Assembly (NCBI GenBank): GCA_002424495.1
Contig: DIKH01000397.1
Span: 54,222 to 106,307 of the forward strand
DNA length: 52,086 bases
Direction: 5' to 3'
From: Desulfobacteraceae bacterium UBA5623
Lineage (GTDB): Bacteria > Desulfobacterota > DSM-4660 > Desulfatiglandales > Desulfatiglandaceae
Positions 41,393 to 50,414 of this stretch are shown here, piece by piece. The translations under genes were made by a program, and so were the position numbers. How positions within the stretch are numbered: position 1 is the stretch's first letter; every line of letters begins with the position of its first letter. The notes beneath the pieces were generated by a model. That model made no database searches, was not told the DNA's origin, and saw only the letters and a program-made list of their open reading frames with translations.

Positions 41393-43372
41393 ATGGACAC
41401 CGATAATCCTACAAACAGAGACATCAATAATGCGCTGAAGATCATCAGGGGCAGGCAGGCTGAAGTGCCCCTTAATGTCGCTATTGTGGGAGGTGGAAAG
41501 GCATGCCGGAGTCTTCTTGAAATTCTAGACAGTGATCGTCTGGCAAGGATCAACATGAATATTATTGGAGTCTCGGATGAAAATCCGCAGGCCCCGGGCC
41601 TTCTTTATGCCAAGGAAAGAGGGCTTTATACCACTTCCGACTTCAAGGATCTTTTTTCTCTCCAGAACATAAATATGATAATCGAGATTACAGGCTCAGA
41701 AAAGATAAAGGATCAACTTTATGACTTAAGATCGCTTGGAGTGGCTATTTTGGATCACGTGGCATCCCGTGTAGTATGGGACCTTTTTCAGACCGAGGTA
41801 GAAAAGACCGAGCTTGAAAAAGAACGGAAGAGATATGAACTCAATAGTACAAAAAAGATGCAGATTATACTTGACTCCCTTCCCTACCGTATCATGGTGG
41901 TCAATATGGATAAGACCGTTGATACGGTCAATAAGACATTTTTAAAAGAATTCAACCTTGGCAGTAAGGATATTGCTGGCACATATTGTTATCAGTTGAG
42001 GTATAATCTGGACAGATCATGCAAGGAAGAAGGCCGTACCTGCTATCTGGAAGACAGGACAACTGACCTCGAACATAAAGCAAGCGTAAGTACATTAAGG
42101 GAGTTTGAGGACGAAAACGGAGAAACACGCTTCGAGGTGATCACAATAGCCCCGATTTTTGACGACAACGGAAAGCTTGTTCAAATACTGGAGGTGTCAA
42201 GGGATGTTACAGAGAGGGCTAAGCTTGAAAAGGAAGTGGAGAAATCCAATAAATTCTTTGAAAACGTGATTCAAAGCACCGTGGATGGCATTGTGGTTGT
42301 AGACACAAAAGGCAATGTCCTGATCTTCAACGAGGGCATGGAAAGGCTTACGGGTCATTCCGCGGAAGATATCATAAAACGGGGCCATCTGAGCACCTTC
42401 TATGACATGGATGTTGCCAAGGAAAACATGCAGAAGATGCGAAGCAGCGAGCATGGGCCTGTCGGCAGACTCAATCCAACACCCATGAACGTTAAGACCA
42501 AAGACGGTAAAGAGATACCTGTGACACTGTCTGCCTCCATTATTACAATAGACGGAAAGGAGATCGGAAGCGTCGGGGTGTTCACGGACATGCGGGAGAT
42601 ATTCAAGATGCGCAGGGACCTGGAAGAGGCGCATCTGCAACTGGTCCAGACTGAAAAGATCGCTTCGGTAGGGAGAATGGCGGCTGGCGTCGCGCACGAG
42701 ATCAACAACCCGCTTTCCGGGGCGCTTATTTACGCCGAACTCCTAAAGGAAGATCTTAAGAATCAGCCTGAACGCTTAAATGATGTTCAGGAAATTATTG
42801 ACCAGACACTGCGCTGCAAGAAGATTGTTGCTGAGATGCTTGAGTTCAGCCGTCAGTCCGTCGGTAAGACCTCATCATTCAGTTTGGAGTATCTCATCAA
42901 TAAGTGTTTAAATCTCCTTATAAACCAGGCCATTTTTCAGGATATAATGGTTGTGAAGAATATCGAGCCCAACATGCCGGAAATGGTGGGCGACATGGGG
43001 CAGTTGCAGCAGGTATTCACCAATCTGTTTATCAATGCCGCACACGCCATGGAATCAAAAGGGACTCTGAGCATAGAGGCAAAGTACAGCAGGGATAATT
43101 CTATTTTTATTATCAAGGTCTCTGATACAGGCCCAGGCATCCCCGTTGAACTAAGAGACAAGATATTTGAGATTTTTTTCACCACAAAACCTGTTGGATC
43201 AGGCACAGGGCTCGGTTTGAGCATATCGCAAAACATTATAAAACTCCACGGTGGAAAAATTTCATTTGACTGCCCCACCGAAGGAGGGACCATCTTCACG
43301 ATAGAATTGCCTTTTGAATTTAAAGAGCAAGAGTTGTCAACCAATGAACCTGTATTTATAGGATTGGATTGA
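41393..43372 (+). CDS. Histidine kinase with Rossmann-like N-terminal domain and two PAS domains
   Basis: The 659-residue protein has an N-terminal dinucleotide-binding-like domain (about 27-130: PLNVAIVGGGKACRSLLEIL, then NINMIIEITGSEKIKDQLYD), two PAS regions (about 150-270 and 285-400), a phospho-acceptor region VGRMAAGVAHEINNPLSGAL and a HATPase domain (NLFINAAHAM, DTGPGIP, GTGLGLSIS). No membrane segment is seen, so it is a cytosolic sensor. The Rossmann-like part could respond to NAD(H) or to a small metabolite. The ATG at 41393 follows the stop of the small gene by one base. The next gene begins 2 bp after its stop and encodes a receiver-kinase, so the three proteins probably form a phosphorelay. 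Confidence 0.88.
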   Translation: MDTDNPTNRDINNALKIIRGRQAEVPLNVAIVGGGKACRSLLEILDSDRLARINMNIIGVSDENPQAPGLLYAKERGLYTTSDFKDLFSLQNINMIIEITGSEKIKDQLYDLRSLGVAILDHVASRVVWDLFQTEVEKTELEKERKRYELNSTKKMQIILDSLPYRIMVVNMDKTVDTVNKTFLKEFNLGSKDIAGTYCYQLRYNLDRSCKEEGRTCYLEDRTTDLEHKASVSTLREFEDENGETRFEVITIAPIFDDNGKLVQILEVSRDVTERAKLEKEVEKSNKFFENVIQSTVDGIVVVDTKGNVLIFNEGMERLTGHSAEDIIKRGHLSTFYDMDVAKENMQKMRSSEHGPVGRLNPTPMNVKTKDGKEIPVTLSASIITIDGKEIGSVGVFTDMREIFKMRRDLEEAHLQLVQTEKIASVGRMAAGVAHEINNPLSGALIYAELLKEDLKNQPERLNDVQEIIDQTLRCKKIVAEMLEFSRQSVGKTSSFSLEYLINKCLNLLINQAIFQDIMVVKNIEPNMPEMVGDMGQLQQVFTNLFINAAHAMESKGTLSIEAKYSRDNSIFIIKVSDTGPGIPVELRDKIFEIFFTTKPVGSGTGLGLSISQNIIKLHGGKISFDCPTEGGTIFTIELPFEFKEQELSTNEPVFIGLD

Positions 43373-43374
43373 TT

Positions 43375-44856
43375 ATGGACGAGAAAGATATTATTCGGAT
43401 CCTGGTTGCGGACGATGAAAAACCCATCAGGGACGGATGTAATCGTGTTTTGACCGCCAAAGGCTTTGATGTCCTTGTTGCAGAAAACGGCAAGATCGCC
43501 CTTGATCTCTTTGAAAAGGAAGACATATCAATCTTACTGCTTGATCTCAAGATGCCTGTTATTGGAGGCGAAGAGGTCCTTAAAGTCATTGTCGAAAGAC
43601 ATCAGGATGTCCCGGTAATCATCATTACAGGTCATGGCACTGTGGACACGGCAGTAGAGTGTATGAAAAAAGGTGCCTACGATTTTATAACCAAACCATT
43701 TCAGATCGAACATTTTCTGGCAACAATAAACCGCGCTGCAGAAAAAAGGAGGCTGGAACAGAAGGCAAGACAACTACAGCAGGAAAATGTCCGTAACCTT
43801 TACGACCTCGATCTTGAAAAAAGCCGCTTGAAAACCATTATCAATTATATGGCCAACGGTGTCATTGTGACTAACCGCAACATGGAGGCAGTCCTTTACA
43901 ATCCTGCAATAATGAGGTTGCTTGATGTATCAAAACAAGTTTCCAATCCTGTTCCCGCCAGTGAACTGATCGAGGACGATTCCCTGATCAACAACCTTAA
44001 GAAAATACTGAGTGATGACCTATCGGATAATGAATGTATTTCTCAGGAGATCCAAACGAGGAACTATTTTCTAAGGGCGATTTCAGCCCCTGTACTTGGG
44101 CCGGATTCAGGCGTGGTCGGCGCTGTAACAGTACTTGAAAACATCACTGCATTTAAACAACTCGACCAGATGAAATCGGATTTTGTCAATCTTGTCGCTC
44201 ATGAGCTTCGCAGTCCGCTCGTTGCAATCAGGCAGTTAAACAGTGTCATCCTGGATGGACTTGCCGGTCCCCTGGGCGAAAAACAGACGGAATTTATCAA
44301 CAGAGGAGTAAAAAAAATAGACGCCCTTCTTGCATTGATAAATGATCTGCTTGATGTGGCCAAGATTGAGGCCGGCCAATATGTTCAGCATCTTGCCCCC
44401 ACAGACCTGGGCAAGATAATCGAGGAAATTGTTGCGTTACTAGAGCCGAGGGCAAAAAAACAGGGTGTTAATCTGACCTTTTCGTATGAAGACCTGAAAC
44501 CGGTTCAATCTGATCCCAAAAACATGGAAGAAATCTTCAATAATCTTATCAGCAATGCCATTAACTATTCTCCGGGCGGAGGGGATGTCAGTGTTACTGC
44601 CCGTGGCCTTGGTGAGTATATTGAAATCAAGGTCAAGGATACCGGGGTAGGCATTGCCCCTGAAGAACTGCCAAAAATCTTTAACAAGTTTTATCGGGTA
44701 AAAAGCCCCAAAACACGTGATGTAATGGGTACTGGGCTTGGCCTTTCTATTGTAAAAGGGGTAGTGGATGCCCATCATGGTACTATTGATGTGGAAAGTG
44801 TGGAAGGAAAAGGAACAACCTTCAAAATCCTGCTTCCTGTTATGATGGAATCATAA
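43375..44856 (+). CDS. Receiver-PAS-histidine kinase hybrid
   Basis: The 493-residue protein begins with a receiver domain (RILVADDEKPIRDG, acceptor Asp in LLLDLKMPVIGGEE, VIIITGHGTVD, YDFITKPF), followed by a PAS-like region (about 155-260), a HisKA region DFVNLVAHELRSPLVAIRQL and a HATPase domain (NLISNAINYSPGGG, DTGVGIAPEELPKIF, GTGLGLSIVKG). It has no membrane segment. Receiver first, kinase second is the pattern of an intermediate in a phosphorelay. The start at 43375 is preferred to 43369 for the sequence MDEKDIIRILV. It lies 2 bp after one kinase gene and ends immediately before a sigma-54 response regulator, and probably links the two. Confidence 0.9.
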   Translation: MDEKDIIRILVADDEKPIRDGCNRVLTAKGFDVLVAENGKIALDLFEKEDISILLLDLKMPVIGGEEVLKVIVERHQDVPVIIITGHGTVDTAVECMKKGAYDFITKPFQIEHFLATINRAAEKRRLEQKARQLQQENVRNLYDLDLEKSRLKTIINYMANGVIVTNRNMEAVLYNPAIMRLLDVSKQVSNPVPASELIEDDSLINNLKKILSDDLSDNECISQEIQTRNYFLRAISAPVLGPDSGVVGAVTVLENITAFKQLDQMKSDFVNLVAHELRSPLVAIRQLNSVILDGLAGPLGEKQTEFINRGVKKIDALLALINDLLDVAKIEAGQYVQHLAPTDLGKIIEEIVALLEPRAKKQGVNLTFSYEDLKPVQSDPKNMEEIFNNLISNAINYSPGGGDVSVTARGLGEYIEIKVKDTGVGIAPEELPKIFNKFYRVKSPKTRDVMGTGLGLSIVKGVVDAHHGTIDVESVEGKGTTFKILLPVMMES

Positions 44857-46218
44857 ATGAGTGGAACAGACTACACAAAGCGCGTCCTTATTGTTGACGA
44901 TGAAGCTGTTGTCAGAAACGGCATAAGCAGGGCGCTCCAGAAAAGGGGGATGTTTACTGAACTGGCGTCCAGCGGCCGGGAGGCGCTTGATTTCCTTAAC
45001 GATCAGGCCTTTGATCTGGTGCTCCTGGATATCAGGATGCCGGATATGGACGGAATTGAGGTTCTTAAGAGAATACGCGCGGGACATCCTGAGACGGAAG
45101 TAATAATGATAACCGGATATCCGACCATAGACTCTGCTGTTCACAGTGTAAAGCTTGGCGCCCTGGATTATCTGGTTAAACCTTTTAGACTTGACGATCT
45201 CGAGGCTTCTTTAAATAAGACTGGAAGACAGCCCGCCGTTACCGATACATCCATGATAGACGAAATGGGGCTTAAGATTGATTCATCAAAAAACCTGATA
45301 ATCGGTCAGAGTCAACCCATGAAGGCCATATTCGAGAAAATCCTCAGGGTTGCCCCCACAGACAGCACAGTTCTTATTATGGGTGAAAGCGGTACCGGCA
45401 AGGAGCTGGTGGCCCGGGCAATCCATGTGCACAGCAATAGAAAGGACAACGAATTTCTTGCTATTGACTGTTCTTCCCTGGTGGAGACACTGCTTGAAAG
45501 TGAGCTTTTTGGTCACGTGAAAGGTTCATTCACAGGGGCCGCCCAGACAAAACATGGTTTTTTTGAACTGGCGAATCATGGCACCTTTTTCTTTGATGAG
45601 GTAGGAAACCTCAGCATGAATATCCAGGCAAAACTATTGAGGGTAATCCAGGAACGGGAATTTATGCGTGTGGGCGATCTCAAAAAAATCAAGCTCGACA
45701 TCAGAATCATTTCAGCGTCAAACAAAAGCCTTAAAGAGTCTGTCAAGGAGGGAGACTTCAGAGATGACCTTTACTACCGGCTGAGCGTTGTACCTCTTCA
45801 CATCCCCGCCCTCAGGGAAAGAAAGGATGATATACCGCTTCTGATTGATCATTTTCTGAAGAATTTCTGCAAAAGAATAAACAGACCTGTTCCTGAAATA
45901 AAACCGGATGCACTGGAGATATTACAGGAATATTCATGGCCCGGCAATGTAAGGGAGCTTGAGCATACAATGGAGAGGGTGCTCATTCTTGAAGACACAG
46001 ATGTAATAACCGCAAGAGATCTGCCTTCTTTCATATCACAGAGGCAGGGAGAATTTCAGATGTTTTCCGAAGAGCCTTCAACCCTTGAAGAATTGGAAAA
46101 GAAATATATACGTTTTGTCCTGCGCAGGACACAGGGAAAAAAGACCATGGCGGCTGAGATTCTTGGAATTAATCGCAAGACATTGGGGATGAAGATAAAG
46201 AAGTACGGGCTGAATTGA
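44857..46218 (+). CDS. Sigma-54-dependent response regulator
   Basis: The 453-residue protein has a receiver domain (VLIVDDEAVVRNG, acceptor in LVLLDIRMPDMDGIEVL), a sigma-54 AAA+ domain (Walker A GESGTGKE, loop GSFTGA, Walker B FFFDEVGN) and a Fis-type DNA-binding end (KTMAAEILGINRKTLGMKI). The sigma-54 contact loop reads GSFTGA in place of the usual GAFTGA, a conservative change. The ATG follows directly on the TAA of the hybrid kinase. It is likely the output of this three-gene system; targets are unknown. A weak hairpin AGGTTC-N7-GAACCT (46218-46236) follows the stop without a T-run. Confidence 0.92.
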   Translation: MSGTDYTKRVLIVDDEAVVRNGISRALQKRGMFTELASSGREALDFLNDQAFDLVLLDIRMPDMDGIEVLKRIRAGHPETEVIMITGYPTIDSAVHSVKLGALDYLVKPFRLDDLEASLNKTGRQPAVTDTSMIDEMGLKIDSSKNLIIGQSQPMKAIFEKILRVAPTDSTVLIMGESGTGKELVARAIHVHSNRKDNEFLAIDCSSLVETLLESELFGHVKGSFTGAAQTKHGFFELANHGTFFFDEVGNLSMNIQAKLLRVIQEREFMRVGDLKKIKLDIRIISASNKSLKESVKEGDFRDDLYYRLSVVPLHIPALRERKDDIPLLIDHFLKNFCKRINRPVPEIKPDALEILQEYSWPGNVRELEHTMERVLILEDTDVITARDLPSFISQRQGEFQMFSEEPSTLEELEKKYIRFVLRRTQGKKTMAAEILGINRKTLGMKIKKYGLN

Positions 46219-46259
46219 GGTTCGATCATTGAACCTGTGATTGGATATTCTACTTGTTA

Positions 46260-46601
46260 ATGATGAATAAAAATGCATTAAAATATTTAATAAACGCTGT
46301 TCTTTTTATAGATATATGTTCAATTGCCGTGATTGGCCTATTGCTGGGTTTTGTAATACCAAAAGGAGGCCGTGCTTCAAATTATTTCCTTGGGCTCCAT
46401 AGACATGAGTGGATAGATATTCATCTCTTTCTTTCAATTCTTCTGTTAGCGCTCTTGATTTTTCATCTTTGGTTTAACTGGGCATGGATTATTCAAACCA
46501 CGAAGAGATATTTTGGGGATAGATGGAAAAATGCCCTGTGGTGTATCTCTGGGGCATGGATATTAGTACTTATTGTCGGATGGATTGCGACGAAATTATA
46601 A
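46260..46601 (+). CDS. Small membrane protein, DUF4405-like
   Basis: The 113-residue protein has three hydrophobic segments (about 10-32, 55-75 and 92-110) and the motif NYFLGLHRHEWIDIHLFLSI between the first and second. Histidines in and around the helices, as in DUF4405 and cytochrome-b561-like families, may bind haem, but this is inference. The ATG at 46260 (MMNKNALKY) is used because the longer frame starts with TTG at 46254; 46263 is equally possible. It stands alone after the response regulator gene. Confidence 0.7.
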   Translation: MMNKNALKYLINAVLFIDICSIAVIGLLLGFVIPKGGRASNYFLGLHRHEWIDIHLFLSILLLALLIFHLWFNWAWIIQTTKRYFGDRWKNALWCISGAWILVLIVGWIATKL

Positions 46602-46839
46602 GGGGCTGAGTCGCGCAGACCCAATTGCCTTCACCACACGCCACTCAATGTCATCAACTTAAGGGCTGTTCACCTCAGATGTGCAGAAAATGCAGAGTTT
46701 TTTGTTTCTTCCAGCGAATACCGCCTTAGCGGAATTGGCTGAAAACACCAGGCCTGTCGGCGTTAAAAATTTAGCACGTTCGCAGCGTTGCTGCTGATTA
46801 TCCATTCATTGCCGGTAGCTACCGGGTTGGTTAATACCC
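46602..46839. other. Intergenic region with a 14-bp palindrome
   Basis: No gene is seen in 238 bp. CCGGTAGCTACCGG at 46812-46825 is a perfect 14-bp palindrome, 15 bp before the next start codon and able to act as an operator or to fold into a leader hairpin. A short stem CCGC-CTTA-GCGG lies near 46730. The in-frame TAG inside the palindrome (46816-46818) sets the upper limit for the start of the following gene. Confidence 0.45.
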
Positions 46840-48321
46840 TTGCAAAAAAATTTTGAATTGTCAGAGATCGCGGATGTCCTTCACCATCTGAATTACCGAT
46901 GGACCTTAAACGCACTTGCCCTCTGGAAGGGGGAAAGGACGCCTATTGAGACCTATCGGATTTACGAGGGTTATGAAAATTTTTTAAGTCCAGGAACGCT
47001 GGCAAGCATTGATTCCCTTCAAAACGATGTGGAACGAAATCGCCTCAGACATTCCTTTATTGACCATTGGCTGCAGAAGGCTGTTTTGCCCAATGAGGCA
47101 GAAATGCGAACCTGGATGAAAGGTGCTGCCGCTTCCGTTAATGGGGTAAAGATCTACTTTCGAGATATTATTCCCTGGTGCCAAAAATTCAGCACGTATG
47201 AAACCCGGAAAATCCTTCAGGAAGAAATTCGTGCGCTCTGCAAGTTCCTGAAACCATTTGCCCTCAACTATTGGAACATGGTTCTCGAAGTATTAAAGGA
47301 GGATTTTGGATTTCAAAATTATCCGGATTACTGTCAGCGGAAAAAAAAGATTGATTACCCTAGATGTTACGACCTGGTCAAAGAAATCCTTGCAGATACG
47401 GAAACCATCTATTTTAATGCCATGGAGAAATGGTGTCACAGCAGATTTAACCGTCATCTGGATGAACTCAGCCGATTTGATGCCATTAATCTTTTGAGTC
47501 TGAGGCAGTTTGATTCATTATTCCCCAACGTGGGCATGGAAAGCGTCGCGGAATTTTTCCGCTGCTGGGATATAGACATTAAAAATCAGCCCGGACTTAA
47601 CCTGGAATTGGGGGAGGAAAATGAAAAAAGCGCCCAGGCTATCTGCGTTATATTGCAGACGCCGGAAGAAGTCTACATCCTAATGCGGCCACAGGGAGGC
47701 TTGAGCGATCTGGAGACTTTAATGCATGAACTGGGTCACGGTCTTTCAGCCGTGTTCACTTCTCCGGAACTATCCCTTATTGACCGTGAGATGGCAACCT
47801 CCTTTGCCCTGTCCGAATCATTTGCCTTTCTGGTGCAGGATCTGATGATGTCCAAGCCTTTTCTGCAAGACTTTCTGGGATTGACCTCGCAAGGATCAGA
47901 TGTTTTGTCCTTTCACAAAGCATTAAGGAATCTTTCATTGTTCAGGAGATACGGCGCAAAATTTATTTCCGAATATGACATGTTTTTAAACAATGACATA
48001 TCCGACGGAGTGCCCTATTCAACATTGATGCGCCGCTACACCGGTTTTTACTACCAACCGGAAGCGCATCTTTTTGATTTGGCCCCTGAGTTTTACAGCG
48101 TAGACTATATGTTGGGATGGATGGCCGGGGCCATGATGGAGGATTTTCTGCATTCCCGCCTGGGAGATTATTGGATGTTTCATCGGGACACCGGAGATAT
48201 CCTCAAAAACTGGTGGAAACAGGGCAATCAATATGACCTGCTTCAGTTTTTGGATCGCAATGAACTCGGATACCTGCGCCCAGACCTAATGGTGAAACGT
48301 TGGAGGACCTTTTTAACATAA
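46840..48321 (+). CDS. M3-like zinc metallopeptidase
   Basis: The 493-residue protein has the zinc-binding motif LMHELGHGLSAVF (HEXXH near residue 305), followed by a glutamate-containing MATSFALSESFAFLVQDL, as in M3 (oligoendopeptidase F-like) peptidases. The long helical parts before and after fit this fold, and the protein has no signal peptide, so it is probably a cytosolic oligopeptidase. It is shorter than typical oligoendopeptidase F (about 600 residues). The start is uncertain: TTG at 46840 is the first possible codon after an in-frame TAG and has only GGGTTGG upstream. No partner genes are evident. Confidence 0.8.
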   Translation: MQKNFELSEIADVLHHLNYRWTLNALALWKGERTPIETYRIYEGYENFLSPGTLASIDSLQNDVERNRLRHSFIDHWLQKAVLPNEAEMRTWMKGAAASVNGVKIYFRDIIPWCQKFSTYETRKILQEEIRALCKFLKPFALNYWNMVLEVLKEDFGFQNYPDYCQRKKKIDYPRCYDLVKEILADTETIYFNAMEKWCHSRFNRHLDELSRFDAINLLSLRQFDSLFPNVGMESVAEFFRCWDIDIKNQPGLNLELGEENEKSAQAICVILQTPEEVYILMRPQGGLSDLETLMHELGHGLSAVFTSPELSLIDREMATSFALSESFAFLVQDLMMSKPFLQDFLGLTSQGSDVLSFHKALRNLSLFRRYGAKFISEYDMFLNNDISDGVPYSTLMRRYTGFYYQPEAHLFDLAPEFYSVDYMLGWMAGAMMEDFLHSRLGDYWMFHRDTGDILKNWWKQGNQYDLLQFLDRNELGYLRPDLMVKRWRTFLT

Positions 48322-48483
48322 GGCAGAAGGGCTTTGGCAAGTACCCTGGCATGGGATCACTAGCAACAATAGGTTTATTTGGGAAGTCATAAAAGGCCCT
48401 CTACCTGTTCAAGGTAAACCGCAAACAGTATCCGGCAGCGGCAATTCAGGCTGCGATTTCTTTCGGAAATTGAAGGTTATGAT
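48322..48483. other. Convergent gap, nothing recognised
   Basis: 162 bp between two convergent genes with only a weak stem TACCT-GTTC-AAGGTA near 48397. No terminator with a T-run is seen for either gene. Confidence 0.4.
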
Positions 48484-49071
48484 TCAGCGATTGAGCTGCA
48501 ACTCCTTTGCCATATCGGGTTCCATCAGCCTGTTCTTTTCATCTTCCAAAAGCACTGTACAATAACGGCAGAGCTGATTCGATTTTCTATCCACATCATC
48601 TACAGAGCGGCAGTAATGCATGATACAGGTATGATCGGGACAATGTCTGAGCTTGAAGGTATGCCCCAGCTCGTGAATTGCCTCTTTTGCGATCCGAAAA
48701 TGGTATGACTCCGGTGTGATGGAACCTATTCCATCATTGAGCCTGTGTGTGGATATTATGCATGCTCTTCCACCCAACTGGGCCTCGCCGTAAACATAGG
48801 TAAGAATCGGGATAAAAAGATCTACATCCGTAATGGCAAGGAGCTTGATGGCATCCGGCGGGGCAAGGCTATCGAGTCTTTCCAGGATCTGGGTTGAATG
48901 ATACTGATCCCTGGAGGCATTGAGGGCAAAGTCTACGTCATCCAAAATAGGGGTCACATCGGTCTTAAAGCCGAATGCCCGAACTATTTCCTTTGCAATC
49001 GGTTTGATAACCGCTTTGTCAACATTCCCAACAGGAGAAATAACAATTTTATATTCGGGGTGGTTGGTCAA
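48484..49071 (-). CDS. amzA: Archaemetzincin family zinc protease
   Basis: The 195-residue protein has the archaemetzincin signature HELGHTFKLRHC (an HEXXHX5HC-like zinc site near residue 137), followed by CIMHYCRSVDDVDRKSNQLC with a conserved Met after the zinc site and two Cys pairs that could hold a structural zinc. No signal peptide is seen. Archaemetzincins occur in archaea and some bacteria; their physiological substrates are unknown, and human relatives cleave small peptides. It lies 2 bp after a sigma-54 response regulator gene on the same strand and probably shares its transcript; a functional link is not evident. Confidence 0.9.
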   Translation of the reverse strand: MTNHPEYKIVISPVGNVDKAVIKPIAKEIVRAFGFKTDVTPILDDVDFALNASRDQYHSTQILERLDSLAPPDAIKLLAITDVDLFIPILTYVYGEAQLGGRACIISTHRLNDGIGSITPESYHFRIAKEAIHELGHTFKLRHCPDHTCIMHYCRSVDDVDRKSNQLCRYCTVLLEDEKNRLMEPDMAKELQLNR

Positions 49072-49073
49072 AA

Positions 49074-50414
49074 TTATTTCTGGATTTCAAATTGCCTGAT
49101 TTTTGTATACAGGGTTGAACGATTGATACCCAGGATTTTTGCCGTCCTTGCAATGTTCCAGTCATTCTCGTTGAGTATCTGGGTGATATGGATCTTTTCT
49201 ATTTCCCTGATGGATTTATCGGCAGGAGGGGAGGGGAGGGCTCCGGGATGGAATATCGGCAAGTTCTCTGCGGAAATGCTGCGTCCTTTTCCTACAACTA
49301 CGGCCCTTTCAATGGCGTTTTCAAGTTCCCTGACATTTCCCGGCCAGTCATAGAGCATCATTTCATCGAGGGCCACCCTGCTGATATGTTCAATGGGTTT
49401 GTTCGTCTCCTGAGAATAGCGTCGCAGGAAATGTTCAGCCAGCAGAGGGATGTCTTCTCTACGTTCACGCAACGGGGGCATCTTAAAGGATATAACATTT
49501 AAGCGGTAATAGAGGTCTTTTCTGAATATCCCCTCTGTTATAGCCTTTTCAAGGATTCTGTTGGTTGCGGCGATCACCCTGAAATCCGCTTCAATGGGCT
49601 GGGTTCCTCCGACACGGTAAAACACGCGGTCTTCAAGCACACGCAACAGATCAATCTGCATCCTCATGCCTATCTCGCCTATCTCATCCAGAAAAAGGGT
49701 GCCGCCATGCGCCAGTTCCAAACGGCCCTTCTTGGTCTCTTTCGCATCAGTAAATGCCCCTTTTTGATGGCCGAACAGCTCGCTTTCCATAAGGTGTTCC
49801 GGTATGGCCCCGCAGTTGACTATAACAAATGGTCCTTCAGAGCGTGGGCTGTTGGAATGGATGGCCTTTGCGGCCAGTCCCTTGCCGGTGCCGGTCTCTC
49901 CAGTTATCAGGACTGTGGAGTTCATCGGGGCCACGTCCCTGATGAGGTCAAATATATCCTGCATTGGTCTTGACTGTCCGATCATGCTCTCAAATCTGGT
50001 TCGTTCCCTGTACTGCTCCTTAAGATAAAGATTCTCTCTTGCCTGGGCCTGATTGTGGAGAATTTTTTCAATCAGCACGCCCAGTTCATTAGGGTCAAAG
50101 GGTTTTAGCAGATAATCCTGCGCGCCGTTTTTCATTGCCTCAATGGCAGTGGAGATGGAGCCATATGCGGTAATCATCACCACAGCCACCTCAGGATCAC
50201 TGTCTTTTACATGTTTTAGGACATCCAGACCACTTATTCCCTCCATCTTGATATCAACCAAAAGGATGTCGAAATGGGTGCCTTTTAGCTTTTCCATGGC
50301 CTCTTCACCGCTCGACGCTGTGTCTATGTCATGCCCGTCACGTTCGAGCCATCGGGCCAGTGATTCGCGCATGATAAGCTCATCATCTACAATCAAAATT
50401 TTTGTGCTACCCAT
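49074..50414 (-). CDS. Sigma-54-dependent response regulator
   Basis: The 446-residue protein contains a receiver domain (ILIVDDELIMRESL, acceptor in ILLVDIKMEGISGLDVL, VVMITAYGSISTA), an AAA+ domain with Walker A GETGTGKG, contact loop GAFTDA and Walker B LFLDEIGE, and a Fis-type end (NIARTAKILGINRSTLYTKI). GAFTDA differs from GAFTGA in one residue; similar loops occur in other activators, so function is not excluded. The ATG at 50414 overlaps the end of the upstream kinase gene by 8 bp, and the two form a two-component pair. Targets are unknown; the sigma-54 promoter at 8377 and the element at 3871 are candidates only by motif. Confidence 0.93.
   Translation of the reverse strand: MGSTKILIVDDELIMRESLARWLERDGHDIDTASSGEEAMEKLKGTHFDILLVDIKMEGISGLDVLKHVKDSDPEVAVVMITAYGSISTAIEAMKNGAQDYLLKPFDPNELGVLIEKILHNQAQARENLYLKEQYRERTRFESMIGQSRPMQDIFDLIRDVAPMNSTVLITGETGTGKGLAAKAIHSNSPRSEGPFVIVNCGAIPEHLMESELFGHQKGAFTDAKETKKGRLELAHGGTLFLDEIGEIGMRMQIDLLRVLEDRVFYRVGGTQPIEADFRVIAATNRILEKAITEGIFRKDLYYRLNVISFKMPPLRERREDIPLLAEHFLRRYSQETNKPIEHISRVALDEMMLYDWPGNVRELENAIERAVVVGKGRSISAENLPIFHPGALPSPPADKSIREIEKIHITQILNENDWNIARTAKILGINRSTLYTKIRQFEIQK

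Noticed and set aside
46218..46236. AGGTTC-N7-GAACCT as a terminator or tRNA T-arm
   Set aside because: Six base pairs and no T-run; no cloverleaf could be built around it.
44857..50414. Loss of function in the two response regulators because of GSFTGA and GAFTDA loops
   Set aside because: Both changes are mild and similar variants occur in other sigma-54 activators; not enough to claim a defect.
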